Position numbers and translations under genes: made by a program
Part shown: positions 41,968 through 49,638 of the stretch, piece by piece
Layout of the letters: every line of letters starts with the position of its first letter
How positions within the stretch are numbered: the stretch's first letter is position 1
DNA from: Salinactinospora qingdaonensis
GTDB taxonomy: Bacteria; Actinomycetota; Actinomycetes; Streptosporangiales; Streptosporangiaceae
Direction: 5' to 3'
NCBI RefSeq assembly: GCF_039539445.1
Contig: NZ_BAABDD010000019.1
Span: 33,035-97,034 of the forward strand
Length of the DNA: 64,000 bases
The notes under the pieces: generated by a model
What the model was told of the DNA's origin: nothing
Seen by the model: only the letters and a program-made list of their open reading frames with translations
The model's database searches: none

Positions 41968-43323
41968 TCAGATCATGCCGTCGGTGCCGGTGGCCCACGT
42001 GGCGTTGTCCGAGCTGTCGTAGCCGACGAGATTACCGTCGTCTTGGATGACGAAGCGGGTGATACCGCGCGGGTTGGTGGCCCACAGGGCAGGTCCATGG
42101 TTCTCGCGGTAGACGACGACGTTGCCGTCGCTTTGCACTCCGAGGAAGGTGTTTCGGCTTCCCTGGCCGTCGGTGTTTGAGGCCCACAACACCCGATAGC
42201 CGGGCGAGTAGACGACTAGGTTGCCGTCGGCCTGCATGAGGACGTAGTAGCGGCGGTCCTGCGAACGCAGGTAGCTGCCCGCGTGTAGCTGCTGACCGGT
42301 GACGAGTCGGTGGCCGCTGTGGGAGTAGTCGGGGGAGTCGACGGTGTCGCTCGCCCATTCGGCATTGCCTCCGTTGTCGTAGCCGACGAGGTTGCCGTCA
42401 CTTTGCACGACGAAACGGGTGATGTCGCTGGTGTTGGTGGCCCACAGGGGGGTGCCGTCGGGCCGGTACAGCACCACGTTGCCGTCGCCCTGCACACCCA
42501 GGTAGGAACCGGGGTTGCCTTCGGTGCTGGTCTTCCACTTCACCTGGAAGCCAGGGCCGTAGAGGACGAGGTTGCCGTCGGGCTGCATCTTCAGTACCGA
42601 GTGTCCGTTGTCGGAGACGAGGTACTCGTCGGAGTGAAGTTGCTGCCCTGCTACGAGCTGGGGGCCGCGCGGTACCGCGTACAGCCCCACGTTACGGCCA
42701 CCGGGGGAGCCGCTGCCGACTGTGGCGGGGTTGTCGGGGTCATGAACGACGCCGCGGATGTCGCCCACGCCCGCGCGCGACAGAGAGCCGCCCGAAAGCG
42801 TGTAGCTGGCACGGCCACTGTAGCTGGCGTTCTGTTCGACGGCTTCGATAGTGGAGCCATCGACATTGTCGACCACCGAAACGTGACCGTAGCCATAGCC
42901 CACCCCGGTGCCGTGTACGATCATGTCACCAGGCACGACCGAGGAAATCGAGCCGTTGGCCCAGCGCTCCATGCCAAGATTAGGGGCCGCATCGTAGATC
43001 TGGTAAGCCCCGCTGACCCCCGCGAAGATCCCGCCGTGCCAGCCTTTGGCTTGGTAGAGCCGTTGGGGTAGCTCTACACACTGCCATTTCATGCCGACGG
43101 CGGGGGCACTGTAGTCGCCGCTGACGTAGCCGGCGCTTCCGTTGGAGTAGACGTCGACTCCGCCGCCCACGGCCGAGAGCCACTCCCCGGCGGAGACGAT
43201 CGTGGTGCCATAGGGCTGTTGGGCGGCGTAAGCGGGTGTGGCCAGCCCCACTATGGAGAGCAGTAGTGTCGCCACGACGGCCAGGGATCTGAGCGGGAGG
43301 GACGGTAGTCGTTTTTTTGTCAA
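41968..43323 (-). CDS. secreted CHAP-domain protein with two bulb-type lectin domains
   Basis: The 451-residue protein has a Sec signal peptide ending near AYA-AQQ (about residue 33). A CHAP amidase/peptidase domain follows with the catalytic Cys in WQCVELPQRLYQ (about 79) and His in YGHVSVVDNV (about 146). The remaining 220 residues are two bulb-type (mannose-binding) lectin domains. Each carries three QxDGNxVxY-like sites: MQPDGNLVLY, VQGDGNVVLY, VQSDGNLVGY; then MQADGNLVVY, VQSDGNVVVY, IQDDGNLVGY. This is the layout of an exported cell-wall hydrolase targeted by sugar binding, possibly a lectin-like bacteriocin. No immunity gene is recognised nearby. Confidence 0.9.
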   Translation of the reverse strand: MTKKRLPSLPLRSLAVVATLLLSIVGLATPAYAAQQPYGTTIVSAGEWLSAVGGGVDVYSNGSAGYVSGDYSAPAVGMKWQCVELPQRLYQAKGWHGGIFAGVSGAYQIYDAAPNLGMERWANGSISSVVPGDMIVHGTGVGYGYGHVSVVDNVDGSTIEAVEQNASYSGRASYTLSGGSLSRAGVGDIRGVVHDPDNPATVGSGSPGGRNVGLYAVPRGPQLVAGQQLHSDEYLVSDNGHSVLKMQPDGNLVLYGPGFQVKWKTSTEGNPGSYLGVQGDGNVVLYRPDGTPLWATNTSDITRFVVQSDGNLVGYDNGGNAEWASDTVDSPDYSHSGHRLVTGQQLHAGSYLRSQDRRYYVLMQADGNLVVYSPGYRVLWASNTDGQGSRNTFLGVQSDGNVVVYRENHGPALWATNPRGITRFVIQDDGNLVGYDSSDNATWATGTDGMI

Positions 43324-43902
43324 AACGGCTTCCTTCGCATGTTCTAGGAAACGCGGCTGGACAGCAGACTAGGTTCCGTTGCCGCAAGGTGAGCCACAGT
43401 TCGGAAAAATCATTAAAAATGAAACGATCGTGGCGCCGAAAATACGCTTCATCCGGGACATATCTGTTGACATCGCGACAGAGGTGGCCGTGATGAATGG
43501 TGGTACCCTCAGGACAGAAAAGGGAAGGATGGCTACTTGGAGGCACCGTGCCACCGGTAGACATTCCCCGCGAATAATAAGCCGAGTTTTTCGTATTCTG
43601 CTGAGCCTGTTTCTCCGGCACCGCGAGATCCGGGGGTGACCGGCGCGTCGCCGAGGAGTTCCGGTCCAGCAATGGTCAGAGCAGCGGTTTTCCCTAAGGC
43701 ATTGACCTATTACTGCTGACCTTGGTCAAGGCGAGAATGGTCCGGGAACGCATCGTTTCCGGACCGCCTCCGCGATGGTGACCGGATCACGGGCATGGCC
43801 CGCGACTTCGGCGTGCCGTTACCCCGCCTGATAGCGCTCCCGCCCGCTGGGGTGGGGGCAAGATCGGTGTCAGGTACGTGCCACCAGGTGTTTCTGCTGC
43901 TC
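43324..43902. other. intergenic region, no gene seen
   Basis: About 580 bases include an AT-rich part (43370-43470) likely holding the promoter of the CHAP-lectin gene. There is also a hairpin at 43739-43765. No frame shows coding features. Confidence 0.4.
43739..43765. repeat. 12-bp hairpin
   Basis: GGTCCGGGAACG pairs with CGTTTCCGGACC (one mismatch) around a three- to four-base loop. No gene ends immediately beside it. Confidence 0.55.
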
Positions 43903-44541
43903 CTACTCGGCCCCCGCCTCTTCGCCGGGCGGCAGCGACTGCTGCCAGCCCCGCTCGACTGAGGTGCGGCACCTGTCGGCCTGATCTCCTTCGCCGATGA
44001 GCAGGGCGGTCAGCATGGAAACACCGTGGTCGAGCGTGTGGCTGGGCAGGGGACCGTTGGCGACCAGGGAGACCAGCCCGTGGCCGATGGCCCAGCTCTG
44101 GATCGCCAGTTCCAGTGGGTCGACCTCGGCGCGCAAGCGGCCGGTATCCCTGGCCCGCCGGAGGGCTTGGACCAGATACTCCAGGGTCGCATCCGCGGCC
44201 TTGAGGTCTTCGAGCTCAAAACTCGCGTCGAACATGACCCGGTACAGGTCGGGGTGGTCCAAGGCGTTGCGCAGGTAGGCGGCGACGAGGGCGGCCAGGT
44301 CCCGCACCGGGTCCGCCGACATCGGCACCGTCTCGAACCTGGCCGCCAGGCGGGTGAAACCCTCCTGGCGCAGGGCCTTCCACAGCCCGTCCATGCCGCC
44401 GAAGTAGGTGTAGACGGCCATCGTCGACACGCCGGTCCCGGCCACCAGGGAGCGCAGGGTGATGGGCTCACGGACGCGGAGCATGTGTGCGGCTCGCTCG
44501 ATGAGCAGGGTGCGGACCGCGGGGTCTTTCGTCCTCGCCAT
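43903..44541 (-). CDS. TetR family regulator of the divergent RidA gene
   Basis: The 212-residue protein starts at MARTKDPAV (ATG 44541); the TTG/ATG-extended frame to 44556 would run into the operator. The HTH reads TLLIERAAHMLRVREPITLR, SLVAGTGVSTMAVYTYFGGM. The C-terminus has the TetR_C_33/WHG-like pattern (LAALVAAYLRNALDHPDLYRVMF). It faces a RidA-type gene across a perfect 18-bp palindrome and probably represses both. Confidence 0.9.
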   Translation of the reverse strand: MARTKDPAVRTLLIERAAHMLRVREPITLRSLVAGTGVSTMAVYTYFGGMDGLWKALRQEGFTRLAARFETVPMSADPVRDLAALVAAYLRNALDHPDLYRVMFDASFELEDLKAADATLEYLVQALRRARDTGRLRAEVDPLELAIQSWAIGHGLVSLVANGPLPSHTLDHGVSMLTALLIGEGDQADRCRTSVERGWQQSLPPGEEAGAE

Positions 44542-44554
44542 GCCACCAGAATAC

Positions 44555-44572
44555 ATAGCATTGCAATGCTAT
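44555..44572. promoter_or_regulatory. perfect 18-bp TetR operator
   Basis: ATAGCATTGCAATGCTAT is fully palindromic, 14 bases from the TetR start and 45 bases from the RidA-type start. It overlaps the expected -10 region of both promoters. Confidence 0.8.
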
Positions 44573-44616
44573 AGTTTCAGAGTCCGATCCTCGGACTCTC
44601 ACGACAAGGAGTCAGC

Positions 44617-45024
44617 ATGGCCATCACCCTGGTCAACCCCGACGGGCTGCCAAAGGTCGACATCTACCGGCAGGTGTCGGTTGCCACCGGATCGAAGCTG
44701 GTCTTCATCGCCGGCCAGGTCGCCCGCGATGCCGAGGGCGGCAAAATCGGCGAAGGCGACTTCGCCGCCCAGGTCGAGCAGTGCTACCTCAACCTCGCCA
44801 CAGCCCTGGCCGAGGTCGGCGGCTCCTTCGACGACGTGGCGAAACTGACCGTCTACGTCGTCGACTGGACGCCCGACAAGATGGCGCTGTTCGCCGAAGG
44901 AGCAGCTCGGGCGGCCGAGAAGCTCGGTGTCACCCCCACCCCGCCGCTCACCGGGATCGGCGTCGCCGCACTGGCCGAGCCTGACCTCCTGGTCGAGATC
45001 GAGGCCACCGCGGTCATCGAGTGA
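44617..45024 (+). CDS. RidA/YjgF family protein
   Basis: The 135-residue protein matches the Rid family: VSVATGSKLVFIAGQVARDA, DFAAQVEQCYLNLATALAEV, KLTVYVVDW and PPLTGIGVAALAEPDLLVEI. The usual catalytic Arg of true RidA (IRGTCVxA with R) is replaced in the sequence PLTGIGVAAL, so it belongs to a Rid subgroup that need not have imine deaminase activity. An AAGGAG site precedes the ATG. It is regulated by the divergent TetR gene. Confidence 0.88.
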   Translation: MAITLVNPDGLPKVDIYRQVSVATGSKLVFIAGQVARDAEGGKIGEGDFAAQVEQCYLNLATALAEVGGSFDDVAKLTVYVVDWTPDKMALFAEGAARAAEKLGVTPTPPLTGIGVAALAEPDLLVEIEATAVIE

Positions 45025-45260
45025 ATCGGATCTCGGGAACACCGGAACTGGAGGAGGGGCGCGACGCGAGGGACCGCAGCACGCAAGCCGGGCAGACACT
45101 CACGCACCGCCCCATCCCACGGCCTTGGTGATGTGGGGGCCGGTACCGGCGACACCCGTGAAAAAACCGCCATCACTGTCCGGTTGGGAAAGCCGGTGAG
45201 GTGACCTCAGGGATGCGCGCCACCGATGTGTGGCCGCCAGATCCCCGGGGCCGTGGCGGG

Positions 45261-46404
45261 TCACGCCTGGGCGGCCGGCGCCTCGATCCGGACATCGTGC
45301 TTGCCGACCTTGGGGCGCGAAAACGCCAGGAGGTGGCGTGCCTGCGTGGTCAGGGCGTCCTCGGCGCCGGCGGGCAGCGGCTCGAAGGGGGTGAGGGTCA
45401 GCGTCGCCCTGGTCGTGGTGGCCTTGGTCTTCCACGTGCCCACCACCATGCCGTCCCACAGGGCGGCGGCGTGAACGCGCAGGTTCTTGGTGACCAGGCG
45501 GGGGGCGGTGCGCTTCGGCGATGATGCGGGTGCGGTCGGCGTGGGCTAGTAGCAGGCTGTCGAACTCGGGCAGCAGTCGCGCCGGGGCGGGCGTGTCGGC
45601 AGCGGGACGCGGAGCCTCCGGCAGGTCGAACAGCTCCCGGCTATCCTCGTCGACGAAGGTGCGCAGCCGCGGGCGCAGCTCGTCGAAGACGGAGGCGAGC
45701 TTGCCCAGCCCCGACCAGGTTTGGGCGTCGGCGACGGTGGCCGGGCCGAAAGCGGCGAGGTAGGCCAGCACCAGTTCCTTGGGGGACTCGTCGGGGGACA
45801 GTTCTCGGCCCAGCCACCGCTCGGCCGGCGTGAACGCGGCGTTGACGGGGAAGGCCCACGGGTCGTCGGTGGGCACCATGACCAGGGGCAACTGGGTGCG
45901 CACGGCATAGCCCAGGGCGCGCTCGTCGGCCTCAGGGAAGCGTTCGCTGAGCAGTCTCCGCAGTGTGGTGAAGTCGTGGGGGCGTTCGGCGAGCAGTTCG
46001 CGCGCTACCGGCAGCAGCCGCTCCAGCTCCAGTTCGTTGGCGCGGTCGCGCAGCACTCGCATCGCCTGATTCATAACCGGATGCAGCGGCATGCGCCAGG
46101 ACGTGTAGTCCTCGGAGGTGGTCAGGTGCAGCGTGGCCCGCAGGAACGTGGCCCGAACCACCTCGCGCCCGTGCAGCGCCTCGTGCAGGTGGCGCGGTTC
46201 GAAGTCGGCCAGCCGCGTCCACAGTCCCACGAATGGGGGTTTGGGCTCCTGGGCTTGCAGGCCGCCTAGTCGCCGCACCGCGTCGGCGACCGTGGTGTGC
46301 TCTCGTTCCAGCAACATCTGGCGCGCCAGCGTGGCCCGGTTGAGCTGCCTGCGGTCCAAGACTTCGGGGAAGGTGCCGTCGTAGGAGGGGCCAGTGGTGG
46401 TCAT
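45261..46404 (-). pseudogene. winged-helix DNA glycosylase-like protein (AlkZ/PF06224), frameshifted
   Basis: The first frame from the ATG at 46404 follows PF06224: DRRQLNRATLARQMLLER, RRLGGLQAQEPKPPFVGLWTR, REVVRATFLRATLHLTT, AVRTQLPLVMVPT and LLPEFDSLLLAHADRTRIIA. It then loses homology. The expected tail RLVTKNLRVHAAALWDGMVVG, TWKTKA...DALTTQARHLLAFSRP is in the next frame and ends at 45261. Removing one base from the six-G run at 45500-45505 restores a continuous product of about 380 residues, the family length. The run makes both a real slippage mutation and a sequencing error possible. Confidence 0.85.
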
Positions 46405-46736
46405 AGGCGTTCGACTCCTGCTCGACTCTCAGTGGCGGAGGCCGCCAACAACGCCGTGACATCACAGCATCTCGGGGCTTTTTCGACGGCGCGAAACCCG
46501 TATCCGCGTGCGAGGTGCTCCTCCCGGCCAACCTAGTGGAAGGCGGTGTCAATCTCCCCGCTCCCACCATCGGGGCGAAAACCGTCCGTGGAGCCCGACG
46601 GTTGCCACTGCGAGTCAACCGCACCGCCCTGGGCGCGCCCATTGCCACAGCCTCCGGTGACTTCGCTGGACACCGACTCGACGCCGATGCATGACCGGAG
46701 CCTGATTGGTGCGGTGACCTCAGCCGTCGCGGCGAC
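46405..46736. other. spacer left of the direct repeat
   Basis: About 330 bases without coding features. It lies between the AlkZ-like gene and the left 67-bp repeat, and may include former 3' flank of the duplicated methyltransferase gene. Confidence 0.4.
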
Positions 46737-46803
46737 GCAGCTTGAGGGTGTTGTCGGTGCGGGTGGCGGGGTTACCTTCCCGGTCGGTGTAGCTGGTCTC
46801 GTG
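46737..46803. repeat. 67-bp direct repeat, left copy (duplicated methyltransferase 3' end)
   Basis: Every base of 46737-46803 is identical to 51280-51346. On the minus strand it reads ETSYTDREGNPATRTDNTLK followed by LRRR, the C-terminal codons of the methyltransferase at 51269-51910, here continuing DG-stop. It bounds the 4.5-kb segment with the SIR2 and HTH-deformylase genes. Confidence 0.95.
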
Positions 46804-46869
46804 GTTGTTCTGAGTAATACGCCATGTCCAAGGCATTCGGGACGGAGATAAGTGTCTATGCTCGTGGCC

Positions 46870-47721
46870 ATGCGTGTTCTGATCATCGGGGCCAGTGGTT
46901 ACCTCGGCAGCGAGATCCACGAGCAAGCCCTTGCCGCCGGACACGATGTCGTCGGCACCAGTTTCCAGGCCGAAGCGGACGGGCTTGTCCGTGTCGACAT
47001 CCGCGACCGCGACGCGGTCGGCCATCTCGTCTACGAAGTCCAACCGAACGTGGTGGTCAATGCCGCCTATGCTCAGCAGGACTGGGAGGCGACCGCGGTT
47101 GGCCCCGTTCACATCGCCTGGGCTTGCAATCAAGAAGAGGCGCGACTGGTCCACATCTCATCTGATGCGGTGTTTTGCGGTGACCTCGACTCCTACGATG
47201 AGATCTGCGCTCCCTCCCCGATGACCAGGTACGGAGCAGCGAAAGCCGCCGCCGAGGTCGGGGTAATCGCCGCGATGGGCGATGCGGTAGTCGTACGGAC
47301 CTCCTGGATTCTCGGCGATGGCAACTCCGGCTTCGAAGCATTCGTCCGTGCTTTGGCCAACGGTGAAGCCGACGGGGCACTCTTCGACGACGACATCCGC
47401 TGCCCGGTCCACATCGCAGATCTGGCTGCGGCAGTATTGGAGGTGGGCCGTCTGAACTACGGGGAGTTCACGGGCCTGCTGCATGTGGCCGGTTCGGATG
47501 CGCTGTCGCGCTACGAGTTGGGGTGCCTAATCGCCGAACGCGACGGGCTCGAAGCCGGCATACTACCGAAGGCGAGCAAATCCTCTGTGGGCGTGAAGGG
47601 CATGGTTGTGCGCCTCGACGCGAGCAGGAGTCGCGGTCTGTTGACCACGAAAGTTCGCGGGGCGCATGAGTTCACGGCCAGCAACATCGTCCCGAGTGCA
47701 GACAGCGGTAGTCGTACTTGA
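46870..47721 (+). CDS. RmlD-like NAD(P)-dependent reductase
   Basis: The 283-residue protein (ATG 46870) is an extended SDR of the dTDP-4-dehydrorhamnose reductase type: MRVLIIGASGYLGSEI, VQPNVVVNAAYAQQDWE, RLVHISSDAVFCGD, SPMTRYGAAKAAAEV (Tyr-x3-Lys), VVRTSWILGDG and the C-terminal LDASRSRGLLTTKVRGAHEF. No rhamnose pathway genes are near, so the real substrate may be another sugar or cofactor. Its 3' end overlaps the convergent DinB frame by 50 bases. Confidence 0.85.
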   Translation: MRVLIIGASGYLGSEIHEQALAAGHDVVGTSFQAEADGLVRVDIRDRDAVGHLVYEVQPNVVVNAAYAQQDWEATAVGPVHIAWACNQEEARLVHISSDAVFCGDLDSYDEICAPSPMTRYGAAKAAAEVGVIAAMGDAVVVRTSWILGDGNSGFEAFVRALANGEADGALFDDDIRCPVHIADLAAAVLEVGRLNYGEFTGLLHVAGSDALSRYELGCLIAERDGLEAGILPKASKSSVGVKGMVVRLDASRSRGLLTTKVRGAHEFTASNIVPSADSGSRT

Positions 47722-48256
47722 GGTGAGTGATGTGGCCGCGGTGGTAGCGGTCGTGCATCGGCACCCACAGCGTTAGTCGTGCCGCCGACACCGGCTGTGG
47801 CTTCCCCGTAGTGAACAGGTCCTCGTCATTTGGGAAAGCGAGTTCGGCGTTGAGGTCGAGCTCGCTGTCGAGTAGGGCGAGCATCGCTTCGGTCTGCTCA
47901 GCCAGTATGGCCATGCCATTGTCGAGCGGCGGCGTATCAGGAACGACGATCGCTGGGTCCAGGACGCGCAATTCGCGAGGGAACCCGGAGCCGAACCGGG
48001 TCTGCCATGCGCTATCGCGGACCAAAGTGGCAGCGTTACCCCCGACGAGCGCGGCTTGGACAAGGTTGTCGAATCCAGCTATGTGGACTACAAGGGTACG
48101 GATCGAGATCTTCCCGGACGGATCGAGGCCCGGCCAGGAGGCGACGTCGTCATCTACGTCGGCGAGAGCCTTGGCGATCAGGTCGCGGCCCTCGCAGTAG
48201 AGAGACCGGAGCAGCTTGGCGAAGTCAGTCTCAGGCGGCACGGGCTCCCCTCTCAC
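47672..48256 (-). CDS. DinB/mycothiol-transferase-like protein
   Basis: The 194-residue protein has DinB-type elements: FAKLLRSLYCEGRDLIAKAL, SIRTLVVHIAGFDNLVQAAL (first His) and HDRYHRGHITHLKYDYR (second and third His). It starts inside the end of the SIR2 gene (26-base overlap) and is thus translationally coupled to it. The last residues (CLHSGRCCWP) lie in sequence shared with the convergent RmlD-like gene and look non-native, so the original 3' end may have been lost. Linked function with SIR2 is inference from overlap. Confidence 0.75.
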   Translation of the reverse strand: MRGEPVPPETDFAKLLRSLYCEGRDLIAKALADVDDDVASWPGLDPSGKISIRTLVVHIAGFDNLVQAALVGGNAATLVRDSAWQTRFGSGFPRELRVLDPAIVVPDTPPLDNGMAILAEQTEAMLALLDSELDLNAELAFPNDEDLFTTGKPQPVSAARLTLWVPMHDRYHRGHITHLKYDYRCLHSGRCCWP

Positions 48257-49481
48257 TTGGCGTGGTCTGCGCGCCCTGGAGTAGCGCGACGAACTCGGGG
48301 AGACCTTCGGATGCGGTTTTGTGGCACACGTAGTCGCCGTCCTGAGCGCCTTCGAGAGGGTAAGGCGCGAAGGTTCCGTCAGCGTCCCAGAACCCCTCAG
48401 GGTCGAGGAAAAACACTTTCATCCCTGCTTCCCGAGCACGGGCCTCGACCCGACGCCGATCGGCATGGTTACCCACCACGAGTAGAGCCTTGGTCTCCGG
48501 CAGCAGTGGAACGTGAGGGATCTTCTGGTCGTAGCGGCGAACGAAGCACTCTGTGAGGCCAGCGCGAGCGGTGAGGACATCGAAGTTGTTCGTGATGATC
48601 GGCCCGACTATGAATCCGTTGCGGGCCAGCCAGCCGAGAGCGTCGAGGGCCGGGGGCGGCTTGGCCTGGAAACAGGCTTGATACATCTCGCAGAACTCGG
48701 TGAACTTGTTTTCGGGCGCCACTAAGACCTCTTCGAGGAGGCGGTCATCGTCGACGTTGAGGATGAAGGGGGCGGCGCCGGGCTTATTGTCGTGGCGGGT
48801 GGTGACTCGGTAGATCTCGTGGAGACGGTGCAGGGGCGGTATACCAGCCTCAACGGAGGTGCCGCAGCCGACCTCGACCTGGAAAGGCACGTGGGCAGCC
48901 AAGGGAGCCAGCGAGTCGATCAGTATCGGGGCGCCAGGAAGATCCTTAATGCGTATCCCATCGGCAAGGACTTGCCAGGGGCGGGCGACCACGTCAGCGC
49001 CAGGGTCGCACCCATCGGAGGTTATGGTTACCTGCAAGGAAGCATAGTCGGCCGGGATATTGCGGCCAGCGGCAGTGTCCTGAGGGTGGATGTCGAAACG
49101 GTGGAGCCGGATGCGCAGGTCGCCGCGCCGCCAGGTACCGTCCTTGTCAGAGGCCCATCCGCCGGCGCCCAGCCAGTAGCTAACCTGCTCATGGTAGGCG
49201 TCGATCTCGGTCGCAGGGTATGTCACGCAGTAGTACAGGTAGAAATCCACCATGCACAGGCTCGTACCGATCACGTCATAGCGGTACCAGTAGTGGACGA
49301 TCCGGCGGCGGGCCGAAGCCTCCTCACTCCAGCCGGACTGCTCGGCGTTGCGCTGGTCCTGGGTGCGCCGCCAGATTCCTTCTTCGATATCGCGGCGCCG
49401 GTCAGGACCGGAGGCGAAGTGGGTGGCCCACTGGCTCAGACCGGACGGATCGAGTTCGAGGACGTGATAGGGAAAGCGCAT
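48231..49481 (-). CDS. SIR2-domain protein with novel N-terminal region
   Basis: The 416-residue protein has a C-terminal SIR2-superfamily Rossmann domain from about 195: VEVGCGTSVEAGIPPLHRLH matches the GAGxSxxSGIPxFR loop, IVGPIITNNFDVLTARAGL matches TQNIDxLHxxAG, and ALLVVGNHADRRRVEARAREAGMKV matches the GTSLxV strand-loop. The catalytic His (usually after ...HG) is not evident: CFVRRYDQ stands there, and no zinc Cys pairs exist. It belongs with the non-canonical, NAD-consuming or sensing SIR2 group seen in defence and stress modules. The first 190 residues (IVHYWYRYDVIGTSLCMVDF and others) match no family I know. It is divergent from the HTH-deformylase gene. Confidence 0.7.
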   Translation of the reverse strand: MRFPYHVLELDPSGLSQWATHFASGPDRRRDIEEGIWRRTQDQRNAEQSGWSEEASARRRIVHYWYRYDVIGTSLCMVDFYLYYCVTYPATEIDAYHEQVSYWLGAGGWASDKDGTWRRGDLRIRLHRFDIHPQDTAAGRNIPADYASLQVTITSDGCDPGADVVARPWQVLADGIRIKDLPGAPILIDSLAPLAAHVPFQVEVGCGTSVEAGIPPLHRLHEIYRVTTRHDNKPGAAPFILNVDDDRLLEEVLVAPENKFTEFCEMYQACFQAKPPPALDALGWLARNGFIVGPIITNNFDVLTARAGLTECFVRRYDQKIPHVPLLPETKALLVVGNHADRRRVEARAREAGMKVFFLDPEGFWDADGTFAPYPLEGAQDGDYVCHKTASEGLPEFVALLQGAQTTPSERGARAA

Positions 49482-49638
49482 CGCTCACTCTTCCTTCAGA
49501 AGCTGCCCACAGCGTTCTTCTCTGGGGCGTTGCCGCAGCGTTTGATTACGCGCAACTCAACTACAGCGTGTTGTCCTGCCATGAGGGTAGAGTGAGAAAG
49601 GATGCACGCTCCGTTCACTCCTCGATCTGGAAGGCACC

